Both the position numbers and the translations under genes were made by a program. Below are positions 27,060 to 36,060 of a stretch of 64,000 nucleotides of DNA, piece after piece (position 1 is the first letter of the stretch; each line of letters begins with the position of its first letter). The notes beneath the pieces are model-generated. The model ran no database searches, was not told where the DNA came from, and saw only the letters and a program-made list of their open reading frames with translations. The stretch lies in NCBI RefSeq assembly GCF_019285735.1, contig NZ_CP079107.1, positions 1,364,001 to 1,428,000 of the forward strand, given 5' to 3'. The DNA comes from Paeniglutamicibacter sp. Y32M11. Lineage in GTDB: Bacteria > Actinomycetota > Actinomycetes > Actinomycetales > Micrococcaceae.

Positions 27060-27956
27060 GTGAGCGAGGAACAGGGCAGCAAGTCGCGAAGTGCGGGTCT
27101 GCTCAAGGAACCCACCCCTTTGGGCCCCACCGGACGCCCGATGACAATTTTTCCCGAGCCTGCACCGTTGGAGTCCCACGGTCCGGCTCGCGTCATCGCC
27201 ATGGTCAACCAAAAGGGTGGGGTCGGCAAAACGACCTCCACCATCAATCTGGCAGCGGCCCTGGCCGAATACGGCCGCAAGGTCCTGCTGGTCGATTTTG
27301 ATCCGCAGGGTGCGCTCTCGGCAGGTTTTGGCACCAACCCCCACGAACTAGACGTCACCGTCTACAACGTGTTGATGGACCGCAAAACCGACATCCTTGA
27401 CGCGATCATCACCACCGAGGTGGAAAACGTTGACCTGTTGCCGGCCAACATTGACCTCTCCGCCGCCGAGGTGCAGCTGGTCAACGAGGTAGCCCGCGAA
27501 CAGGTTCTGGAACGTGCCCTGCGTTCGGTCACCGATGATTACGACATCGTCCTGATCGACTGCCAGCCCTCCCTGGGCCTGCTCACCGTCAACGCGCTGA
27601 CCGCCGCCCACGGCGTCATCATCCCGCTGACCGCAGAGTTCTTTGCGCTGCGCGCGGTGGCCCTGCTGGTGGAGACCATCGAGAAGGTGCAGGACCGGTT
27701 GAACCCGGCCCTGTCCATCGATGGCGTGCTGGCCACCATGTATGACCCGCGCACGTTGCACGGCCGCGAAGTGGTCGGACGCCTGGTGGAAGCCTTCGGG
27801 GACACCGTCTTTGAGACCGTCATCCGCCGCACCATCAAGTTCGCCGATGCCAACGTCGCCGCCGAGCCGATCACCACCTATGCCGCCAATCACCCCGGAG
27901 CCGAGGCCTATCGCCAGCTCGCGCGGGAACTGATCTCCCGCGGTGGCGCCCCGTAA
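27060..27956 (+). CDS. parA: ParA-family chromosome partitioning ATPase upstream of scpAB
   Basis: A deviant-Walker ATPase with KGGVGKTTSTINLAAALAEYG and the paired motif VLLVDFDPQGALSAGF. It has about 298 residues from GTG 27060; GTG 27048 is an alternative, and a GGAAG ribosome site lies just upstream of both. It directly precedes scpA, with TAATG overlap of stop and start, as in mycobacteria (the Rv1708 position). The link to condensin loading comes from this conserved order; it is not the oriC-linked ParA/Soj. Confidence 0.92.
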   Translation: MSEEQGSKSRSAGLLKEPTPLGPTGRPMTIFPEPAPLESHGPARVIAMVNQKGGVGKTTSTINLAAALAEYGRKVLLVDFDPQGALSAGFGTNPHELDVTVYNVLMDRKTDILDAIITTEVENVDLLPANIDLSAAEVQLVNEVAREQVLERALRSVTDDYDIVLIDCQPSLGLLTVNALTAAHGVIIPLTAEFFALRAVALLVETIEKVQDRLNPALSIDGVLATMYDPRTLHGREVVGRLVEAFGDTVFETVIRRTIKFADANVAAEPITTYAANHPGAEAYRQLARELISRGGAP

Positions 27957-28870
27957 TGACGGCACCCGCCGCCGAGAACACCGCCACCTGCAGCACCGTC
28001 CCCGACGATGCGGCAGGTGGCTTTCGGGTTTCGCTGCAAAACTTTTCCGGCCCCTTTGACCTGTTGCTCTCGCTCATTGCCAAGCGTGAAATGGACATCA
28101 CGCAGATCGCCATGGCCGAGGTGACCGACGAATTCATCGTCTACCTCAAGGTGCTCCAACAAAGCGATGGCACAAAGTCGCTGGATGAAACCACCGAGTT
28201 TCTGGTCATCGCCTCCACGCTGCTGGAACTCAAGGCCGCCCGGCTGCTGCCGCACCACGAGGCGGAGACCGAAGAAGATATGGCGCTGCTCGAGGCCCGC
28301 GACCTACTCTTCGCCAGGCTCCTGCAGTACAAGGCCTTTAAGCACGCGGCCGGATGGATCTCCGGGACACTCTTTGAGGAATCAACCAGCTTCCCGCGCC
28401 AGGTGGGCCTGGAGGCGCACTTCGCCGCGCTGCTGCCCGAACTCATCTTTTCCACCACTCCCGACCAGCTGGCCCGGCTGGCCCTCGGGGCCCTGACACC
28501 TAAGACGCCCGCGCCCACCGAGGTGGGCATCGAGCACCTGCACGGTGGCAACGTCTCGGTCCGCGAACAAGCAGCCATTATCACCGCATTGCTGAAGGAA
28601 CACGGCACACTCGACTTCACCGCGCTGGTGGCCAACGCCGCCAACCACTTGGAAGTCGTGGCCCGCTTCCTCGCGCTGCTGGAAATGTACCGCGAAAAGG
28701 TCATCGCCTTCTCCCAGGATGCGCCGCTGGATGCGCTGAATGTGCGCTGGCTGAATCCCGAGCAGGGGTGGGATCCTGACGCCCTGCACGAGGAATATGG
28801 CCCCGCACCCCACGAATCAACCGAGACATCCGCCACGCCGAGTGCCGGCGCACAGGAAGAAGCATCATGA
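27956..28870 (+). CDS. scpA: Segregation and condensation protein A
   Basis: Kleisin subunit that bridges the SMC heads. The 304-residue protein has the family start FRVSLQNFSGPFDLLLSLIAKREMDI and a conserved LDETTEFLVIASTLLELKAARLLP. The C-terminus from about residue 285 is variable. The start overlaps the parA stop and the stop overlaps the scpB start, so all three are coupled. Confidence 0.95.
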   Translation: MTAPAAENTATCSTVPDDAAGGFRVSLQNFSGPFDLLLSLIAKREMDITQIAMAEVTDEFIVYLKVLQQSDGTKSLDETTEFLVIASTLLELKAARLLPHHEAETEEDMALLEARDLLFARLLQYKAFKHAAGWISGTLFEESTSFPRQVGLEAHFAALLPELIFSTTPDQLARLALGALTPKTPAPTEVGIEHLHGGNVSVREQAAIITALLKEHGTLDFTALVANAANHLEVVARFLALLEMYREKVIAFSQDAPLDALNVRWLNPEQGWDPDALHEEYGPAPHESTETSATPSAGAQEEAS

Positions 28871-29517
28871 GCCAAGGCGTCAATGCAGCACCGTCCCCGA
28901 ACCCCGCACAGGGTCCCGCAGCCGTTGATTTGCTGCCCGGGGGACTGGATGCCGGCATCGAGGCGGTGCTGATGGTGATCGATGAGCCGATTGGTGCCCC
29001 GGCGCTGGCCGAGGTACTGGAGGTGGGTGAGGAACGCGTCACAGCGGCCCTGCTAAGGCTGCGGGCACAGTATGATGGTGGGGATACACCACGCGGTTTT
29101 GAGCTGCGTGAATTGGCCGGCGGCTGGCGCATCTTCTCGCGACGTGATTTTGCTCCCTTCGTTTCACGTTTCGTCATCGACGGTCAAACGGCAAGACTTA
29201 CCCAGGCTGCGCTGGAAACTTTGGCAGTGATCGCTTACCGGCAACCGGTCTCCCGCGGAAGGATCGCGGCGATTCGCGGGGTCAACGTCGATTCGGTGGT
29301 GCGCACCTTACTCACGCGCGGGCTGATCCACGAAGCACCCGACGACGGTGAAAGTGGTGCCACGTTGTATCAGACGACCTCATACTTTCTGGAAAGATTG
29401 GGATTGGGCAGTATTTCCGAGCTGCCCAGGCTCTCCCCGCATCTTCCCGGAGTGGGTGACATTGACGACTACGACGTTGATTCGCCCTGGAAATCGGCGA
29501 ACCACGAAACAACATAA
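28867..29517 (+). CDS. scpB: Segregation and condensation protein B
   Basis: Winged-helix partner of ScpA in the SMC condensin. The 216-residue product has IEAVLMVIDEPIGAPALAEVL and the highly conserved LAVIAYRQPVSRGRIAAIRG then FLERLGLGSISELP. ATGA overlap with scpA. Confidence 0.95.
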   Translation: MSQGVNAAPSPNPAQGPAAVDLLPGGLDAGIEAVLMVIDEPIGAPALAEVLEVGEERVTAALLRLRAQYDGGDTPRGFELRELAGGWRIFSRRDFAPFVSRFVIDGQTARLTQAALETLAVIAYRQPVSRGRIAAIRGVNVDSVVRTLLTRGLIHEAPDDGESGATLYQTTSYFLERLGLGSISELPRLSPHLPGVGDIDDYDVDSPWKSANHETT

Positions 29518-29526
29518 GGACAGATC

Positions 29527-30627
29527 ATGAACCAGGGATCCCGCCCAAGCCGCGGCAACCAGCGCCCACAAGGCTCCGGCTCCGGCAACGGCCGCGGCCG
29601 CGGAGCAACCGGTGCTGGACGTTCCAACGACAATCCACGCAGCTCCAGCCCACGCTCGAGCTCCGATCGCAGCTCCAACCCACGAACGGGTGCGGAGCGC
29701 GGCACCGAGTCCTCGGCAGGTTCATGGTCAAAGGCCCATGGCGGACCCAAGCAGGGCAAGAAGTCCGGCGCCCCGGCCAAGAAGTACGGCGGACCCAAGG
29801 CCTTCGGCAAGGAGCGCTTCGGCCAGAACCTTGGCCCGGTGACCTCCGAGCGCACCCGCCCGACCCAGCGTGCCCAGGCGGCTGCGGCACATTCGGATCT
29901 TGAGGGTGTGCGCCTGCAGAAGGTCATGGCCAACGCCGGTGTGGCTTCCCGCCGTGTCTGCGAAGAAATGATCGCCAACGGCCGCGTTGAGGTCAACGGC
30001 GTGCTCATCACCGAGCCCGGCGTCCGCATCGACCCGGAGCACGACAGCGTGCACGTGGACGGCATGCGTCTGCAGCTGAACGCCGACTTGAAGTACTTCG
30101 TCTTCAACAAGCCGCGCAACGTCGTCTCCACCATGGAGGATCCGGAGGGCCGCAAGTGCATCTCCGACTTCATGCGCAAGAAGGGCCAGGAGCGCCTCTT
30201 CCACGTTGGACGTCTTGACTTCGCCACCGAGGGCCTGCTGTTGCTGACCAACGATGGCGAAGCAGCCAACCGTCTGGCACACCCCTCCTTCGAGGTCCCC
30301 AAGACCTACCTGGTGCAGGTCCGTGGCCCGATGGCCAACGGCATCGGTGCCACGATGAAAAAGGGCATCAAGCTCGAAGACGGCTGGCAGTCGGTTGACT
30401 CCTTCAAGCTGGTCGACTCCACCCCGGGCCACGTGCTCGTGGAGGTCGTCCTGCACTCGGGCCGTAACCGCATCGTGCGTCGCCTCTTCGAAGAGGTCGG
30501 ACACCCGGTGACCCGCCTGGTGCGCGTCCAGGTTGGACCGATCCGCCTGGGAGATCAGAAGCAGGGCACCATCCGCCCCCTGGGTAACCAGGAAGTCGGA
30601 CACCTGCTGGCAATGGTGGGGATGTAA
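29527..30627 (+). CDS. rluB: 23S rRNA pseudouridine synthase, RluB type, with long basic N-terminus
   Basis: Isomerises uridine in 23S rRNA. Residues 1-120 are low-complexity and rich in Ser, Gly, Asn and Arg, unlike the compact catalytic part. An S4 domain (RLQKVMANAGVASRRVCEEM) and the catalytic core with the family Asp in VGRLDFATEGLLLLTNDG follow. The 366 residues exceed the usual 240-250 because of the tail. It begins nine bases after scpB, so it belongs to the same transcription unit. Confidence 0.93.
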   Translation: MNQGSRPSRGNQRPQGSGSGNGRGRGATGAGRSNDNPRSSSPRSSSDRSSNPRTGAERGTESSAGSWSKAHGGPKQGKKSGAPAKKYGGPKAFGKERFGQNLGPVTSERTRPTQRAQAAAAHSDLEGVRLQKVMANAGVASRRVCEEMIANGRVEVNGVLITEPGVRIDPEHDSVHVDGMRLQLNADLKYFVFNKPRNVVSTMEDPEGRKCISDFMRKKGQERLFHVGRLDFATEGLLLLTNDGEAANRLAHPSFEVPKTYLVQVRGPMANGIGATMKKGIKLEDGWQSVDSFKLVDSTPGHVLVEVVLHSGRNRIVRRLFEEVGHPVTRLVRVQVGPIRLGDQKQGTIRPLGNQEVGHLLAMVGM

Positions 30628-30631
30628 CCAC

Positions 30632-31735
30632 ATGCCCACCACCCACCTGGCCGGGCCCATCCTGGTCATCGGTACCGGGTTGCTGGGCACCAGCGTCGGA
30701 CTGGGGCTGAGTCAACGCGGACTATCCGTTCGCCTTGTTGACCCCTCGCCCAGCGCGCAGGTGGTTGCCCAGGACATCGGCGCCGGCACCATCCATGTTC
30801 CGGGGGCACCGCTTGCCCCGGAACTGGTGGTGGTGGGTGCACCGCCCGACGTCACGGCCCAGGTCGTGGTGCAGGCGTTGCTGGATTACCCGATGTCCAC
30901 CGTGGTGGATATCGCTTCCGTTAAGGGCTCGATCCTCAACGGTGTGCGTAATGATCCGCGGATCACCGCCGAACACCTGAGCCGTTATGTTGGCACGCAC
31001 CCGATGTCCGGGCGCGAAAAATCCGGTCCGGCCGCGGCCCGTGGTGAGCTCTTCACCTCGATGCCGTGGGTGATTTGCGCGCACGAGGATTCTCGGGGAG
31101 ACGCGGTGAAAACCGCCGAGGCGCTGGCCATCGACTTGGGTGCCACCGTCTCACGAATGAGCGCGGGGGACCACGATGAGGCGGTCGCGCTGATTTCGCA
31201 CTTCCCGCAGGTGGCCTCGTCGCTCATCGCCTCACGGTTGCTAAACGCACCGGGTCATTCCCTCGCGTTGGCCGGTAACGGATTGCGCGACACCACCCGG
31301 ATCGCGGCGAGTGATCCGAAGTTGTGGATTCAGATCTTGAGCCACAACGCCGACGCGTTGCTCCCGATCCTGCGCGGAATGCGTGAGGATCTGGATCGAC
31401 TGGTGCACACGCTCAGCGCACCGAGTGCGCCAGGTGCCCTGCTGGACCTCGCCCAATTGATGGGGGAGGGCAACGCCGGTCAGGGCCGGATCCCGGGCAA
31501 ACACGGCGCCCCGCCGCAGGCCTTTGCCCTGGTCACCATCGTGGTCAAGGACAAACCCGGGCAGGTAGCCCGGCTGCTGGCGGACATTGGCGAGGCCGGC
31601 ATCAACGTCGAGGATCTGCGGATGGAACACTCCGCCGGTCACCAGGTCGGACTGGTTGATATCTCCGTCATCCCCGGACGTCGGGAAGAATTGATCACAG
31701 TGCTCAGTGCACTTGGATGGAAGGTTGCGCAGTAA
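30632..31735 (+). CDS. tyrA: Prephenate dehydrogenase with C-terminal ACT domain
   Basis: Makes 4-hydroxyphenylpyruvate for tyrosine. The 367-residue protein starts with a Rossmann NAD(P) loop ILVIGTGLLGTSVGLGL and contains GTHPMSGREKSGP, diagnostic for the family. Residues about 297-367 form an ACT regulatory domain (LVTIVVKDKPGQVARLLADIGEAGINVEDL), so tyrosine feedback is likely. It starts four bases after rluB and its stop overlaps the cmk start. Confidence 0.95.
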   Translation: MPTTHLAGPILVIGTGLLGTSVGLGLSQRGLSVRLVDPSPSAQVVAQDIGAGTIHVPGAPLAPELVVVGAPPDVTAQVVVQALLDYPMSTVVDIASVKGSILNGVRNDPRITAEHLSRYVGTHPMSGREKSGPAAARGELFTSMPWVICAHEDSRGDAVKTAEALAIDLGATVSRMSAGDHDEAVALISHFPQVASSLIASRLLNAPGHSLALAGNGLRDTTRIAASDPKLWIQILSHNADALLPILRGMREDLDRLVHTLSAPSAPGALLDLAQLMGEGNAGQGRIPGKHGAPPQAFALVTIVVKDKPGQVARLLADIGEAGINVEDLRMEHSAGHQVGLVDISVIPGRREELITVLSALGWKVAQ

Positions 31736-32397
31736 TGCAGAAACTCACGGTCGCCATTGACGGCCCCTCGGGCAGCGGCAAATCATCGGTCTCCAAGGAG
31801 GCAGCACGCCGCCTGGGTGCTGCCTACCTTGATACCGGTGCCATGTACCGCGCCGTCACCTGGCATGCGCTGGATGCCGGCACCGACCTCAGTGATGCCG
31901 CCGCCGTTGAAGCGGCCGTGAAGGCCGCAGATCTGTTCATCTCCACCGACCCGGACCTTGAGCTCGTCACCATCCACGGCACCGACGTCACCCAGGCGAT
32001 CAGAGAGCCCTTCGTCTCCGAGGCCGTCTCCGCGGTGGCCACCAACCTCGCGGCACGGGCAGAATTGGTGTCCCGGCAGCGGGCCATCATCAACGCCCAC
32101 GAACGCATCGTGGCCGAGGGTCGGGACATCACCACGGTGGTAGCTCCCGATGCCAACGCCCGGATTTTGCTCACTGCCTCGGAGGAGGCACGGTTGCGCC
32201 GCCGCGGACTTCAGCTCGGTGGCACCCAGTCGGCCGAAGCGCTCGAGGCTCAGGTCTTGGCCCGCGATGCCAAGGATTCAACCGTCGTGAACTTCACGGT
32301 GGCCGCCGATGGTGTTGCTACGGTGGACTCCTCGGATCTGGATTTTGAACAAACCGTCACGGCAGTACTTTCGGCCATTTCGGCGCAGGATAAATAA
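31735..32397 (+). CDS. cmk: Cytidylate kinase
   Basis: Phosphorylates CMP and dCMP. The 220-residue protein has the P-loop AIDGPSGSGKSSVSK, DTGAMYRAVTWHAL, and GRDITTVVAPDANARILLTAS. The start overlaps the tyrA stop (TAATG). Confidence 0.96.
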   Translation: MQKLTVAIDGPSGSGKSSVSKEAARRLGAAYLDTGAMYRAVTWHALDAGTDLSDAAAVEAAVKAADLFISTDPDLELVTIHGTDVTQAIREPFVSEAVSAVATNLAARAELVSRQRAIINAHERIVAEGRDITTVVAPDANARILLTASEEARLRRRGLQLGGTQSAEALEAQVLARDAKDSTVVNFTVAADGVATVDSSDLDFEQTVTAVLSAISAQDK

Positions 32398-32433
32398 CTT
32401 CACACCCCGGTCCGCAGCGTGCGGATCATCACC

Positions 32434-32475
32434 CCCGGTCTCGGTGCACAGCGAAAGCTGCGCACCGAGACCGGG
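32434..32475 (+). other. GAAA-capped hairpin between cmk and der
   Basis: CCCGGTCTCGGTGCACAGC pairs with GCTGCGCACCGAGACCGGG (one mismatch) around a GAAA tetraloop, 19 bp. A smaller hairpin TCCGCA-GCG-TGCGGA sits at 32411-32425. No T run follows. It may be an attenuator, a processing site or a weak terminator. Confidence 0.55.
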
Positions 32476-32540
32476 TACATGCTTGAATTGATACCGGCTT
32501 CCGCGATTGGTGGAGGCACGCAACGCAAAGGAACCACACC

Positions 32541-34076
32541 ATGAGTGAGAGCCTGCTTCCGGACGGCGGCGAAGAGTACGTCCCGTTCAACGAGGACCAC
32601 ATCGCCGAACGCCTGGCCGAAATCAGCGACGAGGATGCCGACGCACGCGCCACAGCGCTGCTCGCCGGCCTCGACGACTACGACCTTGACCCGGAGGACG
32701 CCGAACTGCTGGCGCGTCTGGGCGAGGACTACGACGACGATGCCGACGAGATCATCCCGCCGGTACTGGCCATCATCGGTCGACCCAACGTGGGTAAGTC
32801 CACGCTGGTCAACCGCATCTTGGGCCGCCGCGAGGCAGTGGTTGAAGACGTCCCGGGTGTCACCCGTGACCGCGTGTCCTACCAGGCCGAATGGGCCGGA
32901 CGGAACTTCACCGTGGTTGACACCGGTGGCTGGGAGCACGATGCCAAGGGCATCCACGCCCGCGTCGCCGAACAGGCTGAGATCGCCGCCGACTTGGCCG
33001 ATGTCATCCTCTTCGTGGTTGACTCGCGAGTTGGCGCTACCGCCACCGACGAGGCAGTCGTGAAGATGCTGCGCCGGAAGAAGAAGCCGGTCTTGTTGGT
33101 CGCCAACAAGGTTGATGACCAGAACCAGGAAGCCGATTCGGCATTCCTCTGGGGCCTGGGCTTCGGTCAGCCATGGCCGGTGTCGGCCCTGCACGGCCGC
33201 GGCGCGGCGGACCTCTTGGACGAAGTTGTCTCCAAGCTGCCTACCCACTCCGCCTTCGGTGGCATCATCCCGCGTGGTGGCCCGCGCCGCATCGCACTGA
33301 TCGGCCGCCCGAACGTGGGCAAGTCATCGCTGCTGAACAAGATGGCCGGTTCCGAGCGCGTGGTTGTTGATACCCTCGCCGGCACCACCCGCGACCCGGT
33401 TGATGAGCTCGTGGTCTTGGGCGATGAGGTCTGGCGCTTTGTGGACACCGCCGGCATCCGCCGCCGTCAGCACATGGCTCAGGGCTCCGACTACTACGCT
33501 TCGCTGCGTACCCAGGCCGCCCTGGAAAAGGCCGAGGTTGCCGTTGTGCTGCTGGCCGTTGATGAGGTGCTCTCGGAGCAGGATGTTCGCATCTTGCAGA
33601 TGACCATCGATTCGGGCCGCGCCTTGGTTCTCGCCTTCAACAAGTGGGACCTGATGGACGATGACCGTCGTCGCTACCTGGAGCGTGAGATCGAAACCGA
33701 TCTGGCGCACGTGGAGTGGGCACCACGCGTGAACATCTCGGCGCTGACCGGTTGGCACAAGGACAAGCTCGTACCTGCCCTGCACACGGCCCTAGAGTCC
33801 TGGGACAAGCGCATCTCCACCGGCAAGCTCAATACCTTCCTGGGTGAGCTTGTGGGCGCGCACCCGCACCCGTTGCGCGGTGGCAAGCAGCCCCGTATCC
33901 TCTTTGGTACCCAGGTGTCCTCGCGACCACCTCGCTTTGTGCTCTTCACCACGGGTTTCTTGGATCCCGGGTACCGCCGCTTCATTACTCGCCGCCTGCG
34001 CGAGACCTTCGGCTTCGAAGGAACCCCCATCGAAGTAGCGATGCGCGTGCGCGAAAAGCGTCAGCGTTCAAAGTAA
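32541..34076 (+). CDS. der: Ribosome biogenesis GTPase Der (EngA)
   Basis: Double GTPase for 50S assembly. The first G domain begins [19 protein letters not shown] with DVPGVTRDR and DTGGW. The second begins [18 protein letters not shown] with [12 protein letters not shown] and [11 protein letters not shown]-like C-terminal domain follows. An acidic N-terminal extension of about 70 residues ([20 protein letters not shown]) is present, as in several actinobacteria. 511 residues. Confidence 0.96.
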   Translation: MSESLLPDGGEEYVPFNEDHIAERLAEISDEDADARATALLAGLDDYDLDPEDAELLARLGEDYDDDADEIIPPVLAIIGRPNVGKSTLVNRILGRREAVVEDVPGVTRDRVSYQAEWAGRNFTVVDTGGWEHDAKGIHARVAEQAEIAADLADVILFVVDSRVGATATDEAVVKMLRRKKKPVLLVANKVDDQNQEADSAFLWGLGFGQPWPVSALHGRGAADLLDEVVSKLPTHSAFGGIIPRGGPRRIALIGRPNVGKSSLLNKMAGSERVVVDTLAGTTRDPVDELVVLGDEVWRFVDTAGIRRRQHMAQGSDYYASLRTQAALEKAEVAVVLLAVDEVLSEQDVRILQMTIDSGRALVLAFNKWDLMDDDRRRYLEREIETDLAHVEWAPRVNISALTGWHKDKLVPALHTALESWDKRISTGKLNTFLGELVGAHPHPLRGGKQPRILFGTQVSSRPPRFVLFTTGFLDPGYRRFITRRLRETFGFEGTPIEVAMRVREKRQRSK

Positions 34077-34160
34077 CCCAAAAAGTATAGTAGGGTTATC
34101 TAGGAGCTTTTCGCAGACGGCACCTTCATGCAAATGAGGGAGAACGGCTGCGAAAGCAAC

Positions 34161-34234
34161 CGGGCTATGGCGCAGCTTGGTAGCGCGCCTGACTGGGGGT
34201 CAGGAGGCCGTGGGTTCGAATCCCGCTAGCCCGA
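34161..34234 (+). tRNA. tRNA-Pro (anticodon GGG)
   Basis: A 74-base cloverleaf: acceptor CGGGCTA/TAGCCCG with discriminator A, anticodon stem CCTGA/TCAGG around the loop CTGGGGG (anticodon GGG), and T arm GTGGG-TTCGAAT-CCCGC. The 3' CCA is not encoded in full; the genome reads A then CCGG. It is followed at once by a terminator. Confidence 0.96.
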
Positions 34235-34240
34235 CCGGTT

Positions 34241-34287
34241 AAAACCCCGGTGATTCAACGAAGTAGCGTTGAATCACCGGGGTTTTT
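34241..34287 (+). terminator. Rho-independent terminator of tRNA-Pro
   Basis: AACCCCGGTGATTCAACG and its exact complement (18 bp) around AAGTAG, with flanking AA and a TTTTT tail. One of the clearest terminators in the window. Confidence 0.92.
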
Positions 34288-34554
34288 CCTTTGTCTGGCC
34301 GCGTTCCCCACTTCCGCGTACTTCCGCGGTTTTCTTAAAGTCTGCCGGGACTCATAGCCAGTGAATTGCCCACGGGTTTCTTGCCGCGCGTGCTCGCGGC
34401 AGCAAAGCCTCCCGCTGCGCATGATCCGCCCTTTTCAAGGCTGCGAACTCTGGCAGCTTGATCCCTAGCACGGTGTGTTGGGCTTCCTCCTTGCACTGAT
34501 CCTGCGGGCCACGCGCAACCTTGCGAGCAAAAGAGCTGCCGCCGGGGGAGTCAT
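34288..34554. other. Intergenic stretch without a recognisable gene
   Basis: Between the tRNA terminator and the minus-strand terminator at 34555. Short open frames on the minus strand (for example 34352-34585) show no family resemblance and run into the terminator stem. I see no tRNA fragment or direct repeat that would mark an integration site. Confidence 0.5.
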
Positions 34555-34616
34555 CGTAAAAAATAAGGCCGCCGCCCGGCCCCAATCTCGAAGAGATAAC
34601 GGGCGGGGCGACGGCC
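34555..34616 (-). terminator. Terminator of the minus-strand membrane-protein gene
   Basis: On the minus strand GGCCGTCGCCC (34616 downward) pairs with the arm at 34567-34577 (one mismatch). An inner ATCTC-GAA-GAGAT stem lies between, and the minus strand continues into TTATTTTTTACG. It lies 110 bases after the stop at 34727. Confidence 0.7.
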
Positions 34617-34726
34617 AGTGGAATCTAGCGTGGGAATCGGATGTCATCTCATCCCCGGCTGCTATCTACTGAGTTGAGCCGATCGGTCAGGTCTGCTGCT
34701 GCGGCGAACGAACCGCCAACGGTGAA

Positions 34727-35413
34727 CTAGCGGGAGGATCCTGGGTTCTCGGGATTTAGCACGGTGGGCTCGGGGCGCTGTTCTGCGTCCAGCAGAGCGC
34801 TTCGTTGGGCCTCGCGGGCCACCTGCGCCTGCTTGTCGCTTTCTGCCGCTCTGGCAGCGGCCTGAGACTTCATTTCCGTTTTCAGGCTTTTCATCTTCTT
34901 GCCCCGCGCGCGCCAGAGGTGCCAGAAGGCGGCGATACCCACGAACAGAATCAGGGCAGCAGCGGCACCACCCATCGTCCAGGACGGGAACCAGGTCGCA
35001 CTGATATCGATCATGGACCTAGCCTTGGCCGCGGCTCCGGAAGAGTTGGCATAGATACTCAGGGTCAGCAGGTTGGGGATGGCCACAATGATGGCCAACA
35101 CCACGATGACGGCCTTCCACGGCCAGGACACCTTTTTGTAGCGTGCTTGCCAAGCGATCAGCAGCGGAACGAAGGTGAAGACGAAACCGTAGGTAAGGCC
35201 CAGGATGATTCCGCTGGTGACGGATCCCTGTGTTTGGTTGCTGACTCGGGTGGCCCACCACACGGGGAGGAAAAGAAGCACCACGAGATAGACAATGGCC
35301 AGAATGATGATGGCGGCAACACCCAAGCCAATGCGCAGGCCCCAACGGGGTGAGGAATCCTCACGTTGAGTGTCGGCCGATGAGGACGGGACGGAGTTCT
35401 GTGATGCAGACAT
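34727..35413 (-). CDS. Four-helix membrane protein of unknown function
   Basis: A 228-residue protein with four hydrophobic segments: about 28-50 (LGVAAIIILAIVYLVVLLFL), 65-88, 99-118, and 147-167. A charged cytoplasmic tail rich in Lys, Glu, Gln and Ala follows (KSLKTEMKSQAAARAAESDK). I do not recognise a family. The start is divergent from garA with 169 bases between, room for two promoters. Confidence 0.75.
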   Translation of the reverse strand: MSASQNSVPSSSADTQREDSSPRWGLRIGLGVAAIIILAIVYLVVLLFLPVWWATRVSNQTQGSVTSGIILGLTYGFVFTFVPLLIAWQARYKKVSWPWKAVIVVLAIIVAIPNLLTLSIYANSSGAAAKARSMIDISATWFPSWTMGGAAAALILFVGIAAFWHLWRARGKKMKSLKTEMKSQAAARAAESDKQAQVAREAQRSALLDAEQRPEPTVLNPENPGSSR

Positions 35414-35582
35414 GTGTGCATCTTCCCATGCCGAGGGCGCAACTGTGGAGATTGAGTACCTCGATATTCAAGAAAACTCCTCGGCGACTAGTAGGCTAAT
35501 CTGGAGAGTAGGATGCTCAACACTCATTGGGGTTGAACATTGCCAAACGTGAAGTATGAAAAGAATTTTTGGAGGACCGGAA

Positions 35583-36047
35583 ATGGCTGAAGCTCAGGTG
35601 CCCAAGCAGGGGCACGAAGCATCAACCGAGACCACAGGCATTGCATTGCCGCCGGTGACGGCGGAGACTGTGGTCTTTTATGGCTTGAGCGCCGAGGAGC
35701 GCTCCGCCGTTTCTGCGTTGCCTCACGGTTCGGCCTTGTTGATCGCTCACTCTGGACCTAACCAAGGTGCACGCTTCCTGCTGGATCAGGATGTGACCCA
35801 AGCCGGACGACACCCAGACGCAGCAGTCTTCCTCGACGACGTCACCGTCTCCCGTAAGCATGCGCAGTTCCTTCGCAACGCCGAGGGCTTCAGCGTCGTC
35901 GATAGCGGTTCATTGAACGGGACCTACGTTAATAACGATCGAGTGGATTCGGTGCGTTTGACCAATGGCGCGGAGGTGCGCATCGGAAAGTTCCGGCTCA
36001 CCTTCTACATCTCGCTGCCCAACAACCCGGCCACCGCCCGCGACTAA
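35583..36047 (+). CDS. garA: FHA-domain regulator of GarA/OdhI type
   Basis: A 154-residue phosphothreonine-binding protein. An N-terminal TETT segment at residues 15-18 matches the Ser/Thr-kinase target site of GarA and OdhI. The FHA domain has AGRHPDAAVFLDDVTVSRKH and SLNGTYVNNDRVD. In mycobacteria and corynebacteria this protein restrains 2-oxoglutarate dehydrogenase and activates glutamate dehydrogenase until phosphorylated. The ATG at 35583 has GGAGG eight bases before it. It opens the conserved garA-ftsR-DUF151-merR cluster. Confidence 0.92.
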   Translation: MAEAQVPKQGHEASTETTGIALPPVTAETVVFYGLSAEERSAVSALPHGSALLIAHSGPNQGARFLLDQDVTQAGRHPDAAVFLDDVTVSRKHAQFLRNAEGFSVVDSGSLNGTYVNNDRVDSVRLTNGAEVRIGKFRLTFYISLPNNPATARD

Positions 36048-36060
36048 GCAGACCCAGCTA

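Noticed and set aside
34161-34287. tRNA-Pro as integration site of an island
   Set aside because: No integrase lies nearby and I found no repeated 3' tRNA fragment downstream; a normal terminator follows the tRNA.
34352-34585. 77-codon minus-strand frame after tRNA-Pro
   Set aside because: No similarity recognised, no ribosome site, and it runs through the terminator of the neighbouring gene.
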